Positions 39,401 through 50,011 of a DNA stretch of 64,000 bases are shown here, in pieces. The notes under the pieces were generated by a model. The model did not search any database and had not been told where the DNA came from. It saw only the letters and a program-made list of their open reading frames with translations. The stretch spans positions 1 through 64,000 of the forward strand of contig JAUCBJ010000347.1 of assembly GCA_032718475.1 (NCBI GenBank). Direction: 5' to 3'. The first letter of the stretch is position 1. Each line of letters begins with the position of its first letter. The position numbers were made by a program, and so were the translations under genes. This DNA comes from Nemertoderma westbladi. Taxonomy: Eukaryota; Xenacoelomorpha; Nemertodermatida; Nemertodermatidae.

Positions 39401-42400
39401 TAAAGCACACACGAGGGGTGTGGAAAAATTCAAGAAAAATCACAATGTGTTTACAAATCTTTTTACGGTGACAGTTTCGCCTCCCTCTCCACTGGGTGAG
39501 TCAGCATTATAATTTTCGTTGTTCTTGAATCCAATATTGATTCGTTGGTACTGATAGAAAGCTGGCCATGCAAGGACACCAAATATACCATATACATGGA
39601 TACCATCATCTGAACATAAACTGAAGTTATTCAACATTTTAGGCGAAAATTGACACGTTAGCTACTGTAAATGTCCTCTTTGGGTAAATCCTACAACGTC
39701 TTGTTTGCATAGCGTCTCGTTTGCGAAACGTCCAGTTTGTCAAGTCCAACTTTCGAGTTGTAGTCATTAGGTCCCGCGAGCCATTATGTCTCGCGGGACC
39801 TAAATGTACCGAGTCATTAGGTCCCGCGAGCTCTAATGACTCCGTACAATTAGATCCCGCGGGTTTACAAATACAATTTTAACAAACTTGGGAGCAAAAT
39901 ATTAAAACAATTGTAATTAATTATATGCAAATGCAATATATAACTACAGTCCTGTATATGCAAATTAGCAATTATTCGTTTGTTAGTTCAGAAAATTAGT
40001 TTGATGTATTGTACAGTATAATGCAACAAATACATCGCCATTGTTTAAGTACAAAAGTCCGTACTGGGCCGGTGCTTGAGGAAAACTGCGCAACAGCGCA
40101 ACGGCGCAAAAGCGCAACGGCACAACAGCGCAACAACGCTACGGCGCAACGGTGCAACGGCACAACAGCGCAACGGCGCAACAGCAACAGCAACAGCGCA
40201 ACGGCGCAACAGCAACAGCAACAGCGCAACAGCCTGTGGACTGTATGATTGGTTTATTAATCTCAATCTCATTTCATTGGCTTTTTATTATTGGCTATTC
40301 TTTTTCGTTCTATAGAATTCTATTTCTGTTACGCTGATGGCGCAACAGGCACAGAAGGAAAACTTAACTGCAGCCTGACAGTCAGTACCAGACAGATGCG
40401 GTCTCCGGTAACATTGGCCTACACTTCAGTAGTTTGTATATAGATATATAATCCTATGATTAATAATAATAATTAAATTTGATTAATTAATTAGTTAAAA
40501 ATTTATTAAAATTCAAATTTATTAATAATCATAATAGACATGATTAATCTTTGATAGCTTGTGTGTGACCTTGTCAGACAGAGTCAGAGTTAGCCTGTGT
40601 CGAAAAACGTGCGTAACAAACGTGCGTAAAACTGCGTAACTTCCAGTTTATGTAAAATCTCACTTTCTATTTGTTTGTGTAATGTCGGGTTTGCGTAACT
40701 TCCAGTTTATGTAAAATCTCACTTTCTATTTGTTTGTGTAATGTCGGGTTTGCGTAACTTCCAGTTTATGTAAAATCTCACTTTCTATTTATTTGTGTAA
40801 TGTCGCGTTTGCGTAACCTCCAGTTTATGTAAAATCTCACTTTCTATTTATTTGTGTAATGTCGCGTTTGCGTAACTTCCAGTTTATGTAAAATCTCACT
40901 TTCTATTTATTTGTGTAATGTCGCGTTTGCGTAACCTCCAGTTTATGTAAAATCTCACTTTCTATTTATTTGTGTAATGTCGCGTTTGCGTAACCTCCAG
41001 TTTATGTAAAATCTCACTTTCTATTTATTTGTGTAATGTCGCGTTTGCGTAACCTCCAGTTTATGTAAAATCTCACTTTCTATTTATTTGTGTAATGTCG
41101 CGTTTGCGTAACTTCCAGTTTATGTAAAATCTCACTTTCTATTTGTTTGTGTAATGTCGGGTTTGCGTAACCTCCAGTTTATGTAAAATCTCACTTTCTA
41201 TTTATTTGTGTAATGTCGCGTTTGCGTAACTTCCAGTTTATGTAAAATCTCACTTTCTATTTGTTTGTGTAATGTCGGGTTTGCGTAACCTCCAGTTTAT
41301 GTAAAATCTCACTTTCTATTTATTTGTGTAATGTCGCGTTTGCGTAACTTCCAGTTTATGTAAAATCTCACTTTCTATTTGTTTGTGTAATGTCGCGTTT
41401 GCGTAACCTCCAGTTTATGTAAAATCTCACTTTCTATTTATTTGTGTAATGTCGCGTTTGCGTAACCTCCAGTTTATGTAAAATCTCACTTTCTATTTAT
41501 TTGTGTAATGTCGCGTTTGCGTAACTTCCAGTTTATGTAAAATCTCACTTTCTATTTATTTGTGTAATGTCGCGTTTGCGTAACCTCCAGTTTATGTAAA
41601 ATCTCACTTTCTATTTATTTGTGTAATGTCGCGTTTGCGTAACTTCCAGTTTATGTAAAATCTCACTTTCTATTTGTTTGTGTAATGTCGGGTTTGCGTA
41701 ACCTCCAGTTTATGTAAAATCTCACTTTCTATTTATTTGTGTAATGTCGCGTTTGCGTAACTTCCAGTTTATGTAAAATCTCACTTTCTATTTATTTGTG
41801 TAATGTCGCGTTTGCGTAACCTCCAGTTTATGTAAAATCTCACTTTCTATTTATTTGTGTAATGTCGCGTTTGCGTAACTTCCAGTTTATGTAAAATCTC
41901 ACTTTCTATTTGTTTGTGTAATGTCGGGTTTGCGTAACCTCCAGTTTATGTAAAATCTCACTTTCTATTTATTTGTGTAATGTCGGGTTTGCGTAACTTC
42001 CAGTTTATGTAAAATCTCACTTTCTATTTATTTGTGTAATGTCGCGTTTGCGTAACTTCCAGTTTATGTAAAATCTCACTTTCTATTTATTTGTGTAATG
42101 TCGGGTTTGCGTAACCTCCAGTTTATGTAAAATCTCACTTTCTATTTATTTGTGTAATGTCGCGTTTGCGTAACTTCCAGTTTATGTAAAATCTCACTTT
42201 CTATTTATTTGTGTAATGTCGCGTTTGCGTAACCTCCAGTTTATGTAAAATCTCACTTTCTATTTATTTGTGTAATGTCGCGTTTGCGTAACTTCCAGTT
42301 TATGTAAAATCTCACTTTCTATTTGTTTGTGTAATGTCGGGTTTGCGTAACCTCCAGTTTATGTAAAATCTCACTTTCTATTTATTTGTGTAATGTCGGG

Positions 42401-45400
42401 TTTGCGTAACTTCCAGTTTATGTAAAATCTCACTTTCTATTTATTTGTGTAATGTCGCGTTTGCGTAACTTCCAGTTTATGTAAAATCTCACTTTCTATT
42501 TGTTTGTGTAATGTCGGGTTTGCGTAACCTCCAGTTTATGTAAAATCTCACTTTCTATTTATTTGTGTAATGTCGGGTTTGCGTAACTTCCAGTTTATGT
42601 AAAATCTCACTTTCTATTTATTTGTGTAATGTCGCGTTTGCGTAACCTCCAGTTTATGTAAAATCTCACTTTCTATTTGTTTGTGTAATGTCGGGTTTGC
42701 GTAACTTCCAGTTTATGTAAAATCTCACTTTCTATTTATTTGTGTAATGTCGGGTTTGCGTAACCTCCAGTTTATGTAAAATCTCACTTTCTATTTATTT
42801 GTGTAATGTCGGGTTTGCGTAACTTCCAGTTTATGTAAAATCTCACTTTCTATTTATTTGTGTAATGTCGCGTTTGCGTAACTTCCAGTTTATGTAAAAT
42901 CTCACTTTCTATTTGTTTGTCGGGTTTGCGTAAATTCCTGATTGCGTGGCGTCAGCTCGCCAAATTGATTTCCCTTATGATGATATAGTTCATAGGAATA
43001 TTCATTATAAGTTAATGTTTATAAAATAAAGGAATATAACGCGAGCGTAGCGAGAATAATTATTTTATGTTATTTTTGACATTAAATCTATCTTTTTGAA
43101 TCGAGAGTACACGTTTATTACCAAAACAATTTGGTTTTCGTGGTAAAATTAATTAATTATTTATTTAGTAACAGCACAATTTTTTAAAATTAATAATATT
43201 CTAGTAATTTAATTTATAAAACAATAATGAGTTAAAAATCATGTATGTTGATGTTCATAGTTCATTAAAAACAGGGCAGCCTTCAGCTTCGACAATCCAC
43301 GAGGAAATGAGGTGCAATTGTAATGTAATGGGTGGCTTCTGTTGCTTGGCAAATGCATAAACAGCAAATGCATGAATCGATAGGTGACCAGCAGTTCGGT
43401 GTGGAACATAGCTTATGGTGGCAACCGTTTGACACTAGCTGTGCCATTGATCGCCGCCGATAGCCTGTTAAACCCGCAAGTTAGTGTCAGAGCTCGAAGC
43501 GTTGTCAATTGATTCTAGAATAGGGGTGGACCGGGCATATTTCGAGATTCCACACCACATTTTCCAGTAAAAGGCACGTACTTTAATCTTTTGTGGTGAA
43601 TATATCACAACCATATGTTACTGTCGGAAGGACAATAGCTATGTATAATTTCCTAGCGGTTTCCATGTTAGTCATTGGTAGGTTGACTTTGGTGGCGATT
43701 CGAGCACAACATGCTATACCTTTCTTATATAGGTGTGTGTAGTGTTTGCTGGCGCCTAATTTGATCTATAATTTAAACTATTTAAACCTAATTAGGGGTA
43801 TTTAACTGGATAGTTTGCAGTAATATAATACTGTAGGATATTGCTTTAACTTTTCACCCGGCTCTTTATGCCTATTCGCCCCCTAGTATGTATTGGTATA
43901 CTTCACATGGGCCATAAGTTTTATTCGAATTTTTAAAGTTGAAAGCCCATTGTGTGACCGGGTCCTCCTAACCCAACTGTTGCGTGGGTATAATGGTGGA
44001 TGCTAACGTTTCGTAACTCTGCACTACGTCAATATAGTTATAGTTATACTGTCGGTTGACTAAAATATATTCAATAAATGTAGCATTAAATGTAATAAAT
44101 TAAAACAAACATAATGAGCTGCACGCATAACTTATATGGGGGCGGATGCGCCGTGGTAGAATATGAACTCAGACAACGATAACCAAATTCAAATTAAACC
44201 CTATTCTGGAACCTTTTGTTTATGTATGATATAATAGTATTCCTTGCATTGTTGCCTAGCGCTACGGAATGGTTTAAAGAAATGTTCCCGAATATGGTGT
44301 ATTTATTAAATAGAATAAAATAGCTTCCCGTAGGTGCAAAACCATGCAACTTTTAAACGCTCATATCTCATCTATTTTATGACGAAATTAAAATTGCGAT
44401 ACACATATTTAGAATATTTAGAATCCTTGCACGGCCAGCTTATTTCTAACAGTACCAACAAATCAATATTAAGGTTGAATAATAAGTGCGGTGTAACTGG
44501 TGCAATATCGCTGGAGACACCTTTTTCAAACAATTGTAGTTAAAGAATGAAAGCGAAAATATTCTGGCTCACACAGGCACCGGCACCACCTCACTCCTAT
44601 TATTTCAAATTTCATGCTATTTCATAAAGATTTGCATGTCTGACGATATTATTTTCTGGCACAAATCAATATAATTAATAACATTATCGTATTATACCGA
44701 TATTTATATGACGGTGGCCGACTGGTCCAGTGGCCTAGTGGATAAGGCGTCAGCCTCCGGAGCTGAAGATCGGGAGTTCGAATCTCCTCTGGATCGACGA
44801 CTTTTTGTTCCTTAAACTATTCGGATTATTTTGTTTTTATTTCCTACAAGATGAGATTTGATTTTCCGCCGGTTTACTATTATTTTAATTAGCACCCCAC
44901 TAAACTCACCCATTCAGATAAACATTTTAATATCATAATTAGTTAAGTAATTATCACCTGATAATTAAACCCTACCAAAAAACCAACCTGATCTGGTTTA
45001 TCCGATCTCAATATATTTCCTCCATTATAGTAATGGCACACCAATTGGTGGCAGGTCTCTCCCCTAGCACACGCGATTTTGTAGCTCGAGTGCCACAGTA
45101 TCTGTGTCAAATGTCCGCAAGACATGTAATTAGGGTTGCATTCCCATATTCTGCCATTGTACTTCCTATGAAAACGTATTATTTAACAAAATCTACATTA
45201 CTTTGTTATAATTAATATATTATTAGGGTTTATCAAATATAAAAAATATCAATTACCATCGATTATTCACATTCACACTTTTTATTGATTGATGAAAAAA
45301 ATCAATATGTTCCAGAATATGGCGTATTTATGAAATAAAATAAATGGTCTATGAAACGAAAGCAAATACATGCAGCATTCGAATGCCCATTTCTCCCCAA

Positions 45401-48400
45401 AACCAAATTCAAATGTTTTTACATATTTGGAATCCTTGCACGTCCAGCTTTCGAATGGTACCAATAACCCACTATAAGGTTGAAGAATAACTGCAGTGTA
45501 ACTGGTGCAATATCGACGGAGACACCTTTTTTATGATCTTGCAGCTAAAGAATGAAAGCGAAATTAAAAACCCCGACTCATCCAGCAAGGATGAGGGAGG
45601 TGAAACTATATCAGTATCATTATCACTTGTAGAATATTTTGGGGGGCATGTCACTGAATTACGACACTACTATATTCCGGGAATACCAGTACCGCATAAC
45701 TGGAGAGTTAGTGCTTGTATTGAATTATGTAACATCTTATCTAAAGATAGAGTAGTTAGTTGTTATGAACTGAATATACACTATATTCAATGAAGATATT
45801 TTTTCGGTATGAATCCACTCCTCTACACCCCTCTAGGAATTTTTCATTAATTATGTGAAGCTTTAATTCCTAATAAAATGCGTTAAATCCAAATAATTAC
45901 AGCCATACATTTTTTTAAAAATATTTATTTAATTTCTATTTTTGTGCTACTCAAATAATATTATTGTTTAATAATTAAAACACATTTAAATTAGATAAAA
46001 ACATGCGACTGACTTACTTAATTTCATTAAAATACATCATGTCAATAGCCTCGATAACATTGTCGGCCCGTGAGTGAAGGTTTTGTCCAATAAAACCGGT
46101 GTGTTTCTTTATATATTCCTTATAAGATGCTGAGTTAGTTGGCAAACCGTGAGTGTTAACGCATCTGAAAGAAAAAAAATATTGTCCCGGTAACAAGCGA
46201 AGCGTACTGATCAACTGATGTGTTCCAGAACATGTTTACTCAATATGAATCCACTAGGAAGAGTTACGATTAAAATTTATTAAGTTTAAGAGCACAATAA
46301 AGTTGGTTTATAGTGATTCGTAAATTTAAAATTCTTTCAATAACATGACGGTAAAATACTACTTCAATCAAAATATTAAATTTATAGTTAGTTACATGAA
46401 ATCGGAAAATAAAATTCCACACATACTGTATAATGAGGATGTTTCAAATTCACATTACTAAATACTTTCCAAACTGCCTGTTCTATGGAACTAGGGATCA
46501 CTCTTGCAGTGATATGCCACCTCCCTCAGAGGCAAGGACTCTCAGATCGCGAATGAAGCTTGGATCTCACACCGGGCTGTTGCAATTAGAGAGGACCAAT
46601 CATGCCGCGGCGAGCAGGTAGTGTACATGACTTAGTTCTGCTAGCGCGGAGTCTAAGTTTCACATTGGCCGGGTAACACAAACGTTACAAGCTTTACAGC
46701 ACACGGATTCCAGCACTTAATCTACACAAACCCTGTATATTTTCATGCGCTTTTCTCTTATTTTCTCAGGCCTCAACCGAAATTGCGACTTTCCGTGCGT
46801 TAGGTAGGCCTACCACGCCTCAGCTCTCGGCAATGTCCGTCTCTCGTCACATCGTAAATCGTTCTATTTTTAAGTAATTAATTGAACATCGTCTATTTCA
46901 TGTTTATAATAATAATCATTATGAATTATAAAACAAGTTAATTTAAACTGTTTTATTTATTTTTTATTATAATTTGCCCAAAATAATGTTTGCTATATGT
47001 ATAGGTATACAGTCCCAATCCCAATAAACATTAACTTGGTCATTTTGGCGGCCAAAACGACCAAAATGGCCAAATATAAATTGCGGCATTCACTTCTGAG
47101 GCAAGTTGGCTTGTCAATCACAGCCAGTGAATAGAGGCTGAGTGTAAGTAAAGCCCAGGATGTTGGCAGATAGAAAAAGGCTTCGATTTCCGGACATTCC
47201 CCCCCCCCCCCGACCAGTTCCGTTTCCGTTCGACTGTTTTAATAATTTCGCACGTTTATTTTTCATTTTGTAAGGTAAACATAGAACATTTTTATTTTCA
47301 ATATTTTCTTGACCCTTTATTAACCTCGCTCGCACACGGTAAATATAATGCCTCGATAATTAATAGTGATAACATTTTAACTTTTTTTCCCATGTAATAA
47401 ATAATTATTGTGTTTTATCTGTGTATCTGCGTTGAATATAATTAATATATTGATAATTAATTTCGCTGGAGTTAATTAGAAGTTCGCTGGATTTAATATT
47501 ACTTACCGTGGCTCAGGAGAGGTGTGATGGCTATGTAAGGTCATGTGTGAATCATACTTGGGCCTATATGGTGAGTGTGCAATGTGCATGGGGGGGGGGG
47601 GGGGGGGGGAATTAGTAGATAATTCGGAATGTGAATCCTGTTTTCATTTTTTTAAACTGGACGCTAGTGGCCTAGCATGTTTTCACGTGACATACATAGA
47701 ATACAGGCAAAAATACATAGAAATAAGCCCAACGCTAATAATTAACACATGTACAGATATTAACTATACAAGAAGGTACTGTTTCTGTTTCTCCTGTGCA
47801 AAGCAAAATCTAATCATGAATACTTTTTCACTGTAACTCGTAACTCAACCATGGTCCTTTTTCGAAGAAATCCTACATGGGCATTTTGGAGCTAACCCGC
47901 CACTACTGCTTGGCTCACTGGAAGTGTATTTAGTATTAAGTTTATTTATTGGGAACACGAACACACCATATTATCCTTCCCCTATTCATTTCAATGGTAG
48001 CCAGCTTGTCTTTCCCGCACTGGGGGTAGACCATTGCCATTGGTTAGCTGTATGCTATTGTAATACAAAGAGAGCGGCAGGATAAAGAGAATTGCCGACC
48101 TCACTAATAATGGGCTGGTCCCAAAGGTCACTTTAAAGTAGGTGGTACAGTAGGTACTACAGTTTACATGTTCAAGGGCGCCAGTCCCTAGTCGCTAGAC
48201 GCTAGCCCATAGTCTGTCATGGAGTTCCTATAGTAGTTTCAGACGCTTTCACTCAGTATCCTAGTGTCCAGGAAGTTGGGAGTTGAGTATGGGTGGGTGG
48301 ATTGGTGGCCCCCACGCAACACCACAGTGTCGGGTGACAACAAAACAAAGACCAACGACCCAAATAATAAAGACCTGTACAAATACAAAACACATGTGTT

Positions 48401-50011
48401 GACTTTAGTTTATTGTTTTGGTTCCCCAACACGCCTCTGTAACCTGCTTCTTTACTAACCTCGTCCTTTAAATGGCAATGTGACCTCACGCTCTCTGGCA
48501 ATGGGACCTAAAGCTCTTTGGAACCTAACGCTCTTTGGGACGTAACGCGACTTTACCTCTTTGTTTTGTACAGGTCACAATGAGCGTTATGTACCATTGC
48601 TATTTAAAGGAGCAGGTTAGTAAAGGAGCAAGTTACAGAGGCGTGACGGGGGATTCAAAACAATTAACGAAAGTTAAAACATGTAACAAGATTATGCAGG
48701 TCTTTATAATTGGGTCTTTGTTTTGTAGTCATCCCGCAGTGTCCGCGAATTATATACATTGTAAAAAAATATAAAAAAAAATTTTTATTATAAAAAAAAA
48801 TATTATGAAATTAATTTCCGAAATTAACATACCGAAATTAATTTATCGATGTCCATTAATTAGTTATTTCATTACGATTCTGATTGGTTGATAGATTAAT
48901 TTCGGGACGTCCATAAATTAATTTCGGGACGTCCATAAGTTAATTTCGGGAAGTCCATAACTTAATTTCGGGACGTCCATAAGTTAATTTCGGGACGTCC
49001 ATAAGTTAATTTCGGGAAGTCCATATAGTTAATTTCGGGACGTCCATAAATTAATTTCGGGACGTCCATAAATTAATTTCGGGACGTTCAGATTATTATA
49101 CATACTCCTCCTTTAACGAAGCCGCATTCAACTCCTTTTATAAGACTGTGTACTCTATCAATGCCTTAGTGGGCGGACTCCAGTACTGCAAGGCTCAGCG
49201 CCGGGTAAGTTAACAATCTGTCAATAATAAAAATGAAAGCGAGCCGACATTTAGTCAGATCCACCAAATGGATGGCCAAGGAGACAGACTGTCTGGATTG
49301 AGCTGATTCGAGTTAAATCGCTTCGCCAAAACGACCAAGTAGCCCATAGGAATACACTAAATTTTTTTGGTGATTTTGGCCGCCAAAACGACCAAGTTAA
49401 TGTTTATTGGGATTGGGACTGTATTTGTCTAGTCTCTGTGGGTAGTGCGTACTGTACGAAGAAGTGGCTACTAACCGGACCCATTGACCGGACCCTCTAA
49501 ATACGGTATTGAAGCATTATATTTTATTAATATTTTACTTGTGTATTATTGACCGAACCCATATTACCACAATTAAGTAACCTGCATAATCTTACAACAT
49601 GTGTTAACTTTCGTTTATTGTTTTGGTTTCCCCAAAACCGCCTCTATAACCTCCTCCTTTAATAACCTGTTCCTTTAAATGACAATGATGGGTCCGGTCA
49701 GTAGCCTTTGCCATTCTACGACGTACAGTAGTACAGTGTACGTACAGTACAGTATATAGAATATAGTACCTGTTTGCGTACTCCTGCGTCCACACTTCCA
49801 GGTCGTTGTCCCATACAACTTCCATCATGTTCGATGCGCTCTCCATCGCCCTCCCGGCCGCATCCTTGGACGGCAGGGTCCGACGCAGTTCATTGTGGTA
49901 TTTAAGAAGAGCCTCCTCCTCGGGATTGGAGAGTTTTGCCGATAAAGTTTGACGCACATTAAATTCAAGGATCAGTAATACGATATAGAATAACAGGCGT
50001 CCAGAAAGCAT
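36491..50011 (-). CDS. Secreted CAP-domain protein with four ShK domains, 422 aa, 5 exons
   Basis: Exons on the minus strand, in order: 50011-49770, 46164-46018, 45165-44988, 37725-37503, 36969-36491. Junctions are GT-AG and in phase (1269 nt). Residues 1-25 form a signal peptide (GRLLFYIVLLILEF). The CAP domain (about 31-180) has KYHNELRR, WDNDLEVWTQEYAN, GHLTQILW (147-154) and VCHYYNGGN. The usual GENL is GQNL here (107-110). A CRISP-like hinge (PYRPGPSCSWCP) spans 193-214. Four ShK-type six-cysteine domains lie at about 232-266, 276-309, 316-349 and 358-391. The C-terminus is a short hydrophobic tail (AIAIVGIAIIYIL) before a final LVK, suggesting a GPI signal or membrane anchor. CAP proteins are extracellular, and the partner here is unknown. 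The exon 3 donor (GTTGG) is weak; an in-frame alternative 30 bp later (CAG/GTGATA) would add ten residues. An AATAAA overlaps the stop. Confidence 0.88.
37334..37353. repeat. Poly-C tract (20 nt)
   Basis: C homopolymer in intron 4 of the CAP/ShK gene, so poly-G on the transcribed strand. Confidence 0.95.
37726..39740. other. Intron sequence, nothing coding recognised
   Basis: 5' flank of exon 4 inside the 7.3-kb third intron of the minus-strand CAP/ShK gene. AT-rich with a short C run at 38872-38880 and a GAGGGGGAGG-type purine patch near 39140. No transposon ends or protein relics were recognised. Confidence 0.4.
39764..39861. repeat. Cluster of perfect and near-perfect hairpins (TAGGTCCCGCGAG)
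   Basis: TAGGTCCCGCGAG is followed 9 nt later by its exact complement CTCGCGGGACCTA (13-bp perfect stem). Immediately after, GTACCGAGTCATTAG and CTAATGACTCCGTAC form a 15-bp stem with one mismatch around another GTCCCGCGAG loop. A third partial copy, TTAGATCCCGCGGG, follows. It is GC-rich in an AT-rich intron. Confidence 0.9.
40086..40232. repeat. GC-rich short-period tandem array (GCGCAACGG/GCGCAACAG)
   Basis: About 15 imperfect 9- to 10-bp units such as GCGCAACGGC, GCGCAACAGC and GGCACAACA, passing into CAGCAA triplet-like repeats. Open frames through it are low-complexity (poly-Gln/Ala/Thr/Asn) and not genes. Confidence 0.9.
40634..42925. repeat. 59-bp satellite array, about 39 units
   Basis: The unit begins GCGTAACTTCCAGTTTATGT, continues AAAATCTCACTTTCTATTTA and ends TTTGTGTAATGTCGCGTTT. 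Three positions vary together: AAC(T/C)TCC, TTT(G/A)TTTG and GTCG(G/C)G. T-G-G and C-A-C haplotypes predominate, and the triplet of types TGG, CAG, TAC repeats near 42.25-42.6 kb as a three-unit higher-order block. The last unit is truncated (TTTGTTTGTCGGG). It lies within intron 3 of the CAP/ShK gene. Confidence 0.97.
42950..44280. other. Intron sequence, nothing recognised
   Basis: A mixture of AT-rich and moderately GC-rich DNA (43.3-43.7 kb) between the satellite and repeat family R copy 2. No open frame, transposon end or RNA gene was identified. Confidence 0.35.
44285..44645 (+). repeat. Interspersed repeat family R, copy 2
   Basis: Shares with copy 3 the opening GTTCC-GAATATGG-GTATTTAT and the block TTTAGAATCCTTGCACGGCC. 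It then has AAGGTTGAATAATAAGTGC, GTGTAACTGGTGCAATATCG, GGAGACACCTTTTTC, AAAGAATGAAAGCGAAA, ATTTCAAATTTCATGC and AAAGATTTGCATG. It lacks the poly-G found in copy 1. Confidence 0.8.
44724..44796 (+). tRNA. tRNA-Arg (anticodon CCG)
   Basis: A full 73-nt cloverleaf. The acceptor is GGTCCAG/CTGGATC with one G-T pair and discriminator G. The D arm is GCCT-AGTGGATA-AGGC. The anticodon stem is TCAGC/GCTGA with loop CTCCGGA, so the anticodon is CCG. The T arm is GGGAG-TTCGAAT-CTCCT. A and B boxes are intact, no CCA is encoded, and a TTTTT terminator begins 6-7 nt downstream. It lies in intron 3 of the CAP/ShK gene, on the opposite strand. It decodes CGG. Confidence 0.95.
45303..45690 (+). repeat. Interspersed repeat family R, copy 3
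   Basis: Contains GTTCCAGAATATGG, TTTGGAATCCTTGCACGTCC, AAGGTTGAAGAATAACTGC, GTGTAACTGGTGCAATATCG, GGAGACACCTTTTTT, AGCTAAAGAATGAAAGCGAA, a GGATGAGGGAGGTGAAACTAT stretch (as in copy 1), TAGAATATTTTGGGGGG and ACGACACTACTATATTCC. It is the fullest copy. It begins about 135 bp upstream of exon 3 relative to gene direction, within intron 2 of the CAP/ShK gene. Confidence 0.8.
47590..47609. repeat. Poly-G tract (20 nt)
   Basis: Uninterrupted G run on the plus strand within the 2.4-kb TIR element. Confidence 0.95.
48315..48742. mobile_element. Foldback MITE with inverted arms of about 190 bp
   Basis: The left arm reads CAGTGTCGGGTGACAACAAA, ACAAAGACC, AATAAAGACCTGTACAAAT, ACATGTGTTGACTTTAG, GCCTCTGTAACCTGCTTCTT and CCTTTAAATGGCAATG. 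The complement of the right arm reads CACTGCGGGATGACTACAAA, ACAAAGACCCAATTATAAAG, ACATGTTTTAACTTTCG, GCCTCTGTAACTTGCTCCTT and CCTTTAAATAGCAATGG. The loop between them has short repeats of CTAACGCTCTTTGG. No coding capacity. A partial third copy is at 49585-49690. The target duplication is not clear. Confidence 0.75.
48889..49090. repeat. 22-bp tandem repeat (TTAATTTCGGGACGTCCATA)
   Basis: About nine units of TTAATTTCGGGACGTCCATA plus AA/AG/GT, with some units having GGAAGTCC for GGGACGTCC. Each unit contains the palindrome GGACGTCC. Upstream sequence (48808-48860) holds diverged AAATTAATTT versions. Confidence 0.95.
49585..49692. repeat. Partial copy of the foldback MITE arm
   Basis: Matches the left arm of the 48.3-kb MITE: ACATGTGTTAACTTTCG, TTTATTGTTTTGGTTTCCCC, GCCTCTATAACCTCCTCCTT, AATAACCTGTTCCTTTAAAT. 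It lies about 80 bp downstream of exon 1 of the CAP/ShK gene, inside its first intron. Confidence 0.75.

Larger units (their letters stand above)
47010..49421. mobile_element. 2.4-kb TIR element, CAGTCCCAATCCC ends, TA target duplication
   Basis: The left end CAGTCCCAATCCCAATAAAC continues through ATTAACTTGGTC, and its complement ends at 49421 with 33 identical bases. Homology continues to about 55 bp with a few mismatches (TTTTGGCGGCCAAAA core). TA flanks both ends (47008-47009 and 49422-49423), the duplication expected of Tc1/mariner-type insertion. No transposase was found inside, which instead holds poly-C (47199-47211), poly-G (47590-47609), a foldback MITE and a 22-bp tandem array. It is a non-autonomous composite in intron 1 of the CAP/ShK gene. 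Confidence 0.8.

Noticed and set aside
40009-40337. Several overlapping frames on both strands, Gln/Ala/Thr or Leu/Cys-rich
   Set aside because: They are translations of the short-period GCGCAAC array; all frames are open because of the repeat.
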